Shown: positions 41,487 through 52,110 of the stretch, piece by piece
How positions within the stretch are numbered: the first letter of the stretch is position 1
Layout of the letters: each line of letters opens with the position of its first letter
DNA from: Diogma glabrata
Taxonomy: Eukaryota; Arthropoda; Insecta; Diptera; Cylindrotomidae
Assembly: GCA_963693315.1 (NCBI GenBank)
Contig: OY856188.1
Coordinates: forward strand, 248,340,671 to 248,404,670
Direction: 5' to 3'
Length of the DNA stretch: 64,000 bases
Position numbers and translations under genes: made by a program
The notes under the pieces: generated by a model
The model's input: only the letters and a program-made list of their open reading frames with translations
The model's database searches: none
What the model was told of the DNA's origin: nothing

Positions 41487-44344
41487 GGGCTATTATTTTG
41501 AAAACGTACATCGAAAAAAAAACAACTATTTTTTAAAAATCTGAAATTTTGATATTTTGTTGGTATTGACGAAAGGAAAAAAGTATTTCTGCTTTTATTT
41601 TTTGTGTACTCTGAATCGGAGTTATGCGCGGTTGAATTTTGAGGCTTTTTCACGTAGTTTTTGGTAATGGTGGCAATGTTTTGTGAATAGGTGCCACAAA
41701 TTTCATCCGACTTACGTATATTTTTGCAAGTAAAAAGGAAAATAATTGAATAATTGAAATAAGTAAGTTTAAAATTAATAACTTTTCTCTTTTCCGCTAG
41801 GCGGCGCGTAAAACCTTGGTTTACTTCAAAGCTCATATCTCAAAAAGTAGGCTTTTTTTTTTTGTTTTTCACAAATTTTAAAGTAAACATATGCAGCTAT
41901 AAAATTGAGAAATAAAAAGTCAGCAATTCAATATGGATTTTTTCTTACGATTTTTTAAAGTTTGGTATATGAAAAATTCACATGTGTTTTTTTATTAAGT
42001 TAATAATCCTGTGCTAAATGTGGATCTAATAAATTAAACATTTCATATTTTAACACCTGCAATAAATTTGAACCATTTTTTGTGTATTTCTGATTGAGAA
42101 ACAGGTTTTTATTCAGAATAAGAATTGGAGATCCCAATGATCGAAGATTTTGTTATAATTTCAACATCACCAACACTAACATTAGAAAAAAACATTAAAA
42201 AAATATTTTTCCTATAAACATTATAATTTAATCAATATTATAAATAAATACATTAAAAAATTAATTTATATATTTTTTTTTGCCTTTAAATTGAAATATT
42301 TATGATCATCAGAAAAAGAAAACATTTTGGCAATTATTTTATCGGGTGTAGTGTTATCCGGTAAAAAACAGTGGAATCCTTGAGTTCTTTGTTTTCTTCC
42401 AAGAACATTTCGTAGATGTCGGTGAGGATCCATAACACCAACCGCTTTGATTACTTAATTTTTGTCGATCCTTCTGTAATAGTAACAACATCTTTAAGGC
42501 CAGGCATTGTTCTACTAATTTCCTCTGATAAGAAGTATGTTTGAATTTGTTTTACTATATTTTGTGACAAACTGTGCACTTGTTTGCTTTAAGGCCAACT
42601 GTAAGGACCTACTGTTTCCAACAGATCCATGGCGATTTCTACCAGTCGTCTTGATGCATTAAATTCATCCTGGATACGTTGATTTGACCAAAATTTACGT
42701 GGTAGAGTTGTCAACAAAAACACTTGTTTTGATTTACAGCTTGCATCTTTAAACTCTTTTTTAAGGTTCATAAGCCATGATGTATATTCACATTCCTCGT
42801 TTGGTGATAACACTTTAACTGAATCTACTTGAAATATTCTTTGACTTATTGCCAATGTGACACTTGCAATTTTTTTATAACTTCCTGTTGTAATATGATT
42901 TTGTTTGATAGGAGATTCGGCTAACCTTCCAAGAACATTGTTAATATCTTCTAAAATGTCATTAAGTAGTTCAGGAACTGGTGGAGATATAGTATCAACC
43001 GAAACTGGTGATGGATCTAAAGATGCTGGAGGTATTTGAATATTTTCGTTCGTTGGAACATTTTCAACATCCTGATTTATAGAAAAAATTTCACTATCGA
43101 TAGTTTTCGAACATAAAAGCTGCTGTATAGAAAATATTAGTTGCATATGAATTTTTATTCATTTTAATAAAATAATTAAATTTACCTTATTTTTATAGAT
43201 ATAAGTGCGACATGTTTCACATATAAACTGGTCATCACGCAAAGTAAAATTGAGGGTCGCAGCTTTTTGAATAACAGCTGGTGTGACCAGTTTCACATTT
43301 TTTGGTGTCCGCTGATGATTTTTGAGACCGTACAAGTTACAGCACAATTTGAAAGGCATTTCTATTATTATCTTTTCTAAACGTTATGTCTTCTAAATAT
43401 TTTGGAATATAATTGATTATAAGGCAATCAAATCAATATATATATACCCTTGAAATAGTTTTGACATAGGTAGAATCAGGTAAAATTAGGTAGGTACAAT
43501 TTAATATATTTTGATTGGATGCAAGTATAATTTGGTCAAAAACCGTTTGTGGGCGTCATTAGAAATTTTAAATTTTAAAATTATGAGCCTTTAATGAGAT
43601 TTTAATTAGTAAAAAGGGGCTGAATAGACATTTTTTAAAATGAATAAACATTTTACACACCCTTTTAATAATTTAAATTCCTTTATTTTACCACTTAACT
43701 TAAATTAATTTTTAATAAGTTTTTAACCATTTAACCGCACAGAAAATGGTTCAAATTTATTGCAGGTGTTAAAATATGAAATGTTTAATTATTAGATCCA
43801 CATTTAGCACAGGATTATTAACTTAATAAAAAAACACATGTGAATTTTTCATATACCAAACTTTAAAAAATCGTAAGAAAAAATCCATATTGAATTGCTG
43901 ACTTTTTATTTCTCAATTTTATAGCTGCATATGTTTACTTTAAAATTTGTGAAAAACAAAAAAAAAAAAGCCTACTTTTTGAGATATGAGCTTTGAAGTA
44001 AACCAAGGTTTTACGCGCCGCCTAGCGGAAAAGAGAAAAGTTATTAATTTTAAACTTACTTATTTCAATTATTCAATTATTTTCCTTTTTACTTGCAAAA
44101 ATATACGTAAGTCGGATGAAATTTGTGGCACCTATTCACAAAACATTGCCACCATTACCAAAAACTACGTGAAAAAGCCTCAAAATTCAACCGCGCATAA
44201 CTCCGATTCAGAGTACACAAAAAATAAAAGCAGAAATACTTTTTTCCTTTTGTCAATACCAACAATGTATCAAAATTTCAGATTTTTTAAAAATCAAAAA
44301 TTTAAAAATCAACAAAAAAATGTACATTTTCAAAATAATAGCCC
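41487..44344 (-). mobile_element. Internally deleted relative of the DDD transposon, ~590-bp inverted ends
   Basis: The ends GGGCTATTATTTTGAAAA (41487) and complement (ending 44344) are flanked by TACT at 41483-41486 and 44345-44348. The inverted ends extend to about 42076 and 43741 and are very similar to each other. Between them lies a minus-strand gene remnant of the family seen at 26705-28119. The target duplication is again 4 bp, while the terminal sequences differ from the 25891 element, so it is a distinct lineage. Confidence 0.8.
42266..43359 (-). pseudogene. Transposase gene with core deleted: N- and C-terminal parts joined
   Basis: Exon 1 (43359-43186) starts at an ATG and carries a possible Cys cluster: CCNLYGLKNH, then FICETCRTYIYKNK. 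A 63-nt intron (43185-43123) has AAG|GTAAAT and CTATACAG|CAG borders with phase preserved. Exon 2 (from 43122) continues through acidic sequence to VFLLTTLPRKFWSN and MDLLETVGPYSWP, where the frame breaks at about 42590. A shifted frame continues with YFLSEEISRTMPGLKD, homologous to residues 36-50 of the 26705 protein, then ILTDIYEMFLEENKEL. Next comes GFHCFLPDNTTPDKIIAKMF, homologous to the family C-terminus. All three Asp motifs (about 350 codons) are missing. Confidence 0.75.
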
Positions 44345-44348
44345 TACT

Positions 44349-47300
44349 ATGATAATGAGTGAGTGCTGTTTGCACAAAACTAAGAAAATAATAGGTTTGA
44401 TCCATGATGGATTTGATTTCGTTTAGACACTGCTGGTGACGATATATATAAAAATAAAAAACGAGATCAACAACAGTGTAACAGTGGTGTAGGAAACAGA
44501 GAGTTGATATTAAATTTCAATCGCACACAGCTTCTATAGCATGCTTTTGAACAGAATTTAAAAAAATAGACTGGAAACGGACGCAGAGTCCCAAACTTGA
44601 CAACAAAATTCGTTGGGTACACCAGTATTAAAACATTCAAAGGAGTAAGGGGAGTTTGGTAACGCCACAGACGTTATCGCAACCAAAACAAACGACGTAT
44701 AGGTTAATTAATTCTGATATTTTTTAGAATTGGCAAAAGAAGTGTAATCGTCAGATAAAACGTAAAGCTTTTAGTAAATTTAGATAGTTATGGTTAGATT
44801 GGCTATAGCAGTACATAAAGAAATTATATTTTGCCAAAACAATTCTTAGTAGATAGGTTCAATCGCTGACCATCTCAACGGTTTTATCATTTTTAATTGA
44901 TATCGTTAAAACAAAGTATTTTTTTTATAATTGGAAGTAATCACCGAAGAAGTAAATAATAGGAAGTAAGTATATGAATAGTGCCAATTGTCTTAAACGT
45001 CGGGGTGTATGTATTTAAAATATTTGTTCATTATTCAACGATTTCAATGGAAAATTTAGTGAAGTAATGCTTTCGAAAAAAAATCTTGCATTACAAATTT
45101 GTTGTTATATACTTTTTTTGGACCATCCTCTATCTAAGTAATCAACAAAAAAAGTGTATGGCTGTGGGTTTGTTGTTTGTGGGTGGGTGATAGAAACAAA
45201 TGAGATTTTGATGTAACTTTGGTATAAGATCCAGGTTAACATGAAAATGAAATATTTGGATTCATTGAAAAAATAAACAAAATGGCGGGAATCTCCCGAA
45301 CATCTGTAAGTTTGAATTTTCAAGAACATTTAATCCTGGCTTTTAATCTTATTAAGACTTTCAATATAAGGTTTTGGTACTATTTCCAATATTTATTCGT
45401 ATCAACTTCTGTTTTGTTACATACGGTTAAAAAGTTTTTAGTGCAGTTCATAACAGTTCCAAAATCCAGCTTCCAGTATTTCACATCCAGCAAATTTTTT
45501 TTTTGCATTTGTTTAGTGTTTTTATCCACTCTGCAATAAAAAAGTGACTATGATGAAACTTGTGAAAAAGATTTATTTAAAGTGAGAGTACAATTATCAG
45601 CTTTTCTGGAACATAAACCAAAATAGGATTCCCACCACTCAACTGCTGACTTTTCTCACTTTGTTGGTAGCATACAGACTTCGTTCATTAATGAATTTAA
45701 AAAAAAAAATTGGCAAATGATAGAGATTTGAATGTCAAAGATATGATTACTTTTTGGACAATATTGGAATAAGTGAGGTCAACACACAGTTATAAAGAAT
45801 AATTCTGGAGCAACACATACTTTCCTTTTTTTCTTCTGTGATGATACATCATTGCGTTTTTCATTAACATTTTTATTAACAATCAGTCGGTATACATAAA
45901 TTTTTGACTCACTGTCGAAACATCAAGGTTATAATAGTTTTTGTTATATACTTGCATTCTATTTACACACGTTTCGATTTTTTTTGTTTTCTTTCATTAT
46001 CTCTTTGCTACGCAAAGTATGTATGCTCATCTTAAATTTCTGAAGAATTTCGATGTGTGATTTGATGTGTGCAATGAAACTGTTGATATGATATGATTAT
46101 TTGTTAATAAAAGGGTGGTACCTATTTTTGTTTCTCTTTTACAATTAACAAATACAAAAAAAATGTTTTAGAAAAAATGAAACAATCTGTTAACTGGTTT
46201 CGTTATAAATGTATTGTTTACAACAATATGCACAACGAGTTAAGAATATATGCAATCAACTCTTCTTCTCTCTTGTTTAGAGTAATTAAAAATATATAAA
46301 TAACAAATATTTTTCAATTTGAGTCGAGTTGTAATATGAAACTAAAAATAAGTTCACAGGCGGTGAGCTGTAAACTTTTACTCGATACGGTTGTAATTAA
46401 TTTGTAAATAAATATTATCTTATTATATTATCAAATTATTATATTAAATTATAATAATATTAATATTTTCAAATTATTATTGAAATATAACATAAAAAAA
46501 ATCGATAAACAAAAATTTGATTAATTACTTATAGTTGTTCATTTTAATTTAAATATTTGTGTTTGTTGTTGAATAATATTTATATTTATTATAATTATTG
46601 TTAATAAATGTGATTTTAAAGAAAAGAAAAAGGTTTATAAATGGAAATAATTTTAATAAGGTTTCGTGTTCTTTATGGTTGGATAGAATGCCTACAAAAT
46701 AAAAAAATGAATCAATATAAATAAAAAAAGTAATTATTTAAGAAAAGGAATCGAATAACGTAACAAACACTGGTGTTTTTATATAAAAATTAAAGAACTA
46801 CAAGAAATTTATACATTAATAGCAAAATAAATGAACCTTTGTGGCTTATTATCGGGCATCAAAACATGAAGTCAACTCTCAACAAATTAAGTTGAGTTTA
46901 TTTTTATATTCTAATTTTTAAATTCTTCAAATTTATTTTGAATTGCTTTAGACCATCATGGTTTTGTAAATTAAAATTAAATTATTCGTGTTATATGAGA
47001 GATTTTTCCTTGGTAGAGTCCGCGCATTATCTGTACATTCATGTTTTGTTTAAGATAATTAATTCCCTTGAATAAATAAATACTGTGTGTTTCTATTTTT
47101 AATAATGTAAAAGTCAGGCTTTACAACACGGGGAGGGGCCGAGCGCATATTTATTTGAAATTTTAATAACATCGTCTCTTGATAATTGATTTTGATTAAA
47201 CTTGGTAATAATTTTTAAAGTAGGATTTCTAACAATTCTGAATTCCAAATTCTGGTTCGTCACTTCCATTAATAATTGTTTTTTACTCTTTCTATTAGTA

Positions 47301-47841
47301 CAGCAGAATTTATGTTACTGTTCTAATGACGTCAACCTATCCATCGACGTCGCCAATAGTTTTTTATATATTTTTGCTGAGTTAGTCCAAAAAAATTTTC
47401 AACAAAACCATCTATGGAAAATCATGATTATCAAATTGTCATCCATGAATACTTTCCGAGATTTTTAAATAGCGGTTGATTATAGAGCAAGATTACCATA
47501 TATAATCCCAACGTCAAGAGGATACGCACACCTTGAGTTGATTCCGCCTAGCTTCAGGACATGGACTCAATAAACTTTATTCTCTAGCCTTCACAAATGA
47601 TGGTTGGCTGCGATAACTAAATATGGATCACGAAAAAACAAAAAATGTAAGTAAAGTGAACACTGACAACAATATAAGATATGAAGAATAAAGAGCATCA
47701 CCAACCCTCCATCAATTTATGCACTATCAAATTTTAATATTAAAAAAAATTGACTTAGCCCATAATGCTTGATGGTCATCTGGAGGATCCCGTCATATAA
47801 CTTACAGAACAATTAGCAATTAACAATGGCCTAAAAAAAAT
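44349..47841. other. Unassigned AT-rich DNA
   Basis: No recognised coding motif. A diverged copy of 47185-47330 (TTTTGATTAAACTTGGTAA to TTCTRTTMGTACARCAG) recurs at about 49540-49640, beyond the hAT element. 44540-44700 is more GC-rich but unidentified. Confidence 0.45.
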
Positions 47842-47849
47842 GATTGTTT

Positions 47850-49383
47850 CAGTGTTGCAAAACGTTACTCGTAACGTAACGCAAAAACGAAATAACGAAA
47901 TGAAATAGCGTTATTAGTAATAATTACGTTCATAACGTTTTAAAAATTAAACTACGTTACAATAACGTAAAACGTAACGATAACTCAATATTTTATTTCG
48001 TTTTTCGGGTGACTTTTTTTATAATTATGTATATGAAAATCAAAACGCAAAAACCGGTTGAATAAAATCCAACTTATCTGCTCTTTATCAATTTTTGCGG
48101 ACGCTTAAACTACAGATTTTGGTAGTTCTAATGCCCGATTTATAGTCGGTAACGTTAACTTAACGTTAACTTTAACTTAACCGTAACTTAAGACATCTAA
48201 AAATTTTGATTTATAGTCGGTAGAAATTACGTATTCATTGACGTTTGATCTGATATTAATTATGGTTTTGTAAGCAATGTTACAAATCAATCAATTCTTT
48301 AAAAGTAATAAACTGATTTTAAAATCAAAATTTAAAATAATAAAATTCGAAACATACATTTGATACAAAATTTAAAAATAAAAAAAATTATTTTCATATT
48401 AATTTCCTGCTAATATTTGGCTTTAAGGTCGCTCTTTTTATATCCTTTGCATTTTTTAAAAAATAAAATTTTATTTTTATGGACACTTGCAATTAAATAT
48501 TACTTTTCTTCAGTTTTTATACCAAACGTCAAAAAATCCTTAACAAAATCTTTAAGATAGAATGAAATGAACTTTACGTTAAGTTAACGTTAAGTTTGCG
48601 TTAACGACTATAAATGCTCTAGTGCATTTTCATACATTTGTACTTTACATTAAGTTAAAGTTACCGACTATAAATCGGGCATAAAATGTTGTACAATTTT
48701 AAGTTTATTTTAAATAATTTCAAGTCTGTAGTAGCCGTTTTGCATCACAGGTGTTTTGAATAATTTTAAGAAAGAATATTTTAATGCTGGCCTAGAAATC
48801 AATCTGGAGATCTATTAAAAGCAACTCTAATAGTTATAAACAAACTATCAAATTTGTGAAAACTCCTGATAAGATTGCTTAGTTTTGGTAAAAATTAATT
48901 ATTTTTAATATTAAAATGATTTCAAAATATTCGTCGGAGTGACGTGAATAATCCATTGTATAATTCTTTAATTTTAATTACGCCAGTTACATATCTACGC
49001 CCGTTGATGATCTCCACGAGATCAAAACTATAGTAGTGTGAATTATAAAAAATATATATACTTAAACATTTTAAAATTATTGTTTTTTAATTGTTTTTTA
49101 TATATAACAATAGTGAATAATAAAAGGTGTCGTTATTAAAATTAAAGAATTTGAAACGAGTCAAATTTTATAGTTACGTTATTTTAAAATTAAATTGTAA
49201 TTTTTAAAACTAATCTGTTAAACATTACATTTAATTTTAAAATAACGTAATTATAACGTTATAACATAATAAAATATAATATTTTTCTGTTTCATAACGA
49301 AATAACGTACCGAAAAAATAAATATACTGTTATAAAAACGAAACGCATAACGTTACGATTTTTTTTTTCGTTTTGCAACACTG
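47850..49383. mobile_element. Non-autonomous hAT element, perfect 8-bp duplication
   Basis: Ends CAGTGTTGCAAAACG (47850-47864) and complement (49369-49383), flanked by GATTGTTT at 47842-47849 and 49384-49391. CAGTG ends with 8-bp duplications are typical of hAT. Subterminal DNA is rich in AACGTTA/TAACGTT motifs in both orientations. No coding sequence. It contains a nested MITE. Confidence 0.9.
48132..48681. mobile_element. Harbinger-like MITE nested in the hAT element, TAA duplication
   Basis: Ends TGCCCGATTTATAGTCGG (48132) and complement (ending 48681), flanked by TAA at 48129-48131 and 48682-48684. The inverted ends continue with GTTAACTTAACGTTAAC-like sequence. A 3-bp TAA site suggests PIF/Harbinger. 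It is 550 bp and noncoding. Confidence 0.8.
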
Positions 49384-49391
49384 GATTGTTT

Positions 49392-50049
49392 ATATAAATA
49401 CAAATATTATTGACTATCATATACACCTCAAATATGGTTGCACCAAAAATATACAGGTAATTGTTAGATAATTATGTAAATTCAAAAATTGTTGCACCAA
49501 AAATAATAAAACTTCAATAACATCAGTTTATAATAATTTATTTTGATTAAACTTGGTAAATATGATTGAAGTATAATTTGTCACACTTCTGTGTTTCAAC
49601 TTTTGGTTTGTCACTTTTTTTACTTTTTCTGTTCGTACAACAGGATGTATGTCTGTTGGAATACTAAAGCTTTCTTCAATTAACTAATTTTGATGAAAAT
49701 TTAGTAAAATATGAAGATTTATATGAAAAGGAACTGATAAGCTTCTGAGCGCTGTTGGACAAAGTGGTGGGGGGCACTTTTTTTAAAACTAGAACTACGT
49801 GAAATCAATAACAATAGTTAGTCATTAATTGAAGCATTTTATGGATATAAGCTCACTTTATATCCAGAACATTTTGTTTCCAGATCAGTGGTAAAATGAG
49901 CCTATGCGCATCAGCGTTGACAATATTTTTTTTATGATCCTGCAGTGTTTGTTTTTATTCGTAAAATTCAATGAAAACAAAAACAAAAACAAAAATAAGA
50001 TAAAAGAACCAATTTATCGTTCTAACAAGCAATAAAACGAATAATATGA
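49392..50049. other. Unassigned DNA with diverged direct repeats
   Basis: GTTGCACCAAAAAT occurs at about 49438 and 49491. 49540-49640 resembles 47185-47330. No coding motif. Confidence 0.45.
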
Positions 50050-50400
50050 GTCTGCACTGACAGCACCGGATCGGATAGTTCCATTTGATTAACGAGGCGA
50101 GGTCACGGCACCAATACCATAAGAAGATGCACCTGTTGGCACGATAATAAGATGGTCACTTCTAAAATGTACAAGTATATTTGATTCTATTATTTCTTTT
50201 TTAAAATTTTGAAATGCTTGTTTTTGTTCGCATTCCCATTTAAATTTAGAGTTCCTTCGTCGTAACTGATTATGTAGAACACATTAATGAGAGAAATTTC
50301 GTACAAATTTATTATAATAATTAATTTTTCCAATGAAAGCTTCAACTTCTTTACAGTTCTGAGGGTGGGTGCTTGACCTTCTTTAAACATATAATATTCA
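50050..50400 (-). pseudogene. pol: Ty3/gypsy RT/RNase H junction relic
   Basis: On the minus strand, EAFIGKINYNKFVRNFSH is the conserved stretch after the catalytic RT palm, followed by a stop, KFKWECEQKQAFQNFKKEI, and TGASSYGIGAVTSPR, which matches the TDASPYGIGAVLSH-type start of RNase H with the first Asp changed to Gly. Frameshifts split the upstream part. No catalytic YXDD box survives. Confidence 0.7.
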
Positions 50401-51224
50401 ATAGATCTTTGATTTTTGCTCGAACGACGAGCTAAATTTGTTTGCGCTAATATACAAATTAAGCTTAACATGCTATTTTTATACAACTTTTTGTTTACTT
50501 TAATGCGATGAACTTTCGAAGAATTATATTCACCTTTTCATACACAATTTCTTACATCCAATTCGTAGTCACCTTTACAATTTTGTTTAGTCACAATCAA
50601 ATGTTAATTTTTATTAACTTAATATGTTGAAATTTGTATTTTACAGTTTGCTGTTTATTAATTGTTTCCAGTTAAAATTTTAATGCACAAAACTAAACGC
50701 CACTAAAACTTAGCTAATAGTAGGACTAGATAAATTTTATAACTTTAGTTTGAACAATTAATTAGTTAAACATTTTAAATTTAAAACACTTGTGGTACAA
50801 TACACTACTGATAACAATTTCATTCATTTGATTAAAATTTACATAATCCTCCATCGATGGATGAGAATTTCTATATGTTTGTTTCTTTTTTATTAGATAT
50901 TATTCTCATTCCCCTCACATGATTTCAATATACAATTTCACTTAAATGAAAATAAAGAAAAGCCATAACGTAATTATTTGTTTCTATAAAATCAATATCT
51001 CTTAAGTTTGTTTTAAACCAAGTAATATGTATATAAAATCAACAATTTTTCAAATATTTTTCTATGAAATATTTTAAACATTATTTCTATACTCATACAT
51101 TTGTATACGAAATTTTATGGCAAAGCAATTGAAAGTTTATTGATCTGGTTCCTCACACAATTTGTGTGAGGCAACAGATCAATCAACGCTCTACGTTGTC
51201 ACTCTACGCTCTACGTTACTCTCT
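50401..51224. other. Unassigned AT-rich DNA
   Basis: Nothing recognised. A short hairpin (CCTCACACAATTTGTGTGAGG) lies at about 51151-51171. Confidence 0.5.
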
Positions 51225-52110
51225 AAATTTGTTGTGTTACAAATGCCATGTGGCATTTAAAAAAAATTCAAAATGGCGACCTTGCAACAGCCACTGTTTT
51301 GGTCTAAATAATAGAACCACAAGTAAAATGTGTCTGCCAACACAAATAAACACAAATATTTTTTAATTGTTGATGAACTACTTAAAGTGTTATTCTAATG
51401 AAAATTTTTTAATTGAAAGACTTCTTATACACTTCAACAATATTTTATTTTTCTTAATATATTTTCTGTCTCTAAGAGACCTTCTTCAGAGAATGAATTC
51501 TGATTTCTATAATTATAGAAATCAGAATTCATTCTCTGAAGAAGGCCTCTTAGAGACAGAAAATATATTAAGAAAAATAAAATATTATTAAAGTGTATAA
51601 GAAGTCTTTCAATTAAAAAATTCTCATTAAACACAAATATATTAAATAAAACATTCCTATGCTTAAAATGTTAGTAATAATACGTAGTTTTGAATTCCTT
51701 ATGGTTTTCAAAATTATTTTTTAAAATGGCGGCTCGAAAATATGCAAAGCACAACACCAATTTAAGATTTCAAATGATGCATTTTTGGCCTTAAAGTGTA
51801 CGTAGTGATACGTTGGCTAATGTTGTGTGGCGTTTAAGATTTTTTTTCAAAATGGCTCCTCGAAAAAATGAAAATGACGATTTTGCAAGATTTATGTCTT
51901 GTTTTCGCTGCAAACACAAATTTAAGATCTGCAAAAATGTGTTTTTGGGCTTTAAATATTAGTAACGAATGATACGAAATTTCAATTGCTGTATGGCTTT
52001 CGAATTTTTTTTTCAAAATGACACCTGGGAAATATGGAAAATGACGATTTTGCGAGATTTATGTCTTGTTTTCGCTGCAAACAAAACTGTAAGATCTGAA
52101 ATGATGCGTT
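51225..52110. repeat. Diverged tandem array with TTCAAAATGGCNNC anchor
   Basis: The anchor AAAATGGC/AAAATGAC preceded by a T- or A-run occurs at about 51270, 51724, 51851 and 52015. The last two units share GAAAATGACGATTTTGC and GATTTATGTCTTGTTTTCGC almost exactly. Spacing of adjacent units is 126 and 164 bp. The gap between the first and second units holds the palindrome. Confidence 0.65.
51396..51629. repeat. 234-bp near-perfect palindrome with no spacer
   Basis: Arms 51396-51512 and 51513-51629 are complements with few mismatches; the centre is TTTCTATAATTATAGAAA. The 12-mer AAACACAAATAT flanks the region as a direct repeat (51348-51359 and 51629-51640). The similar frames read on both strands are a consequence of the symmetry. 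Confidence 0.93.

Noticed and set aside
41312..44426. Frames starting MSFEVNQGFTRR on both strands
   Set aside because: They lie in the two inverted ends of one transposon and mirror each other; one also runs past the element end. Reported as repeat structure, not as genes.
47202..47468. 88-codon plus-strand frame
   Set aside because: No motif; the DNA is a diverged member of a local direct repeat (second copy near 49540) where the frame is not kept.
51367..51634. Two near-identical proteins of 66-74 codons on opposite strands
   Set aside because: A direct result of the palindrome.
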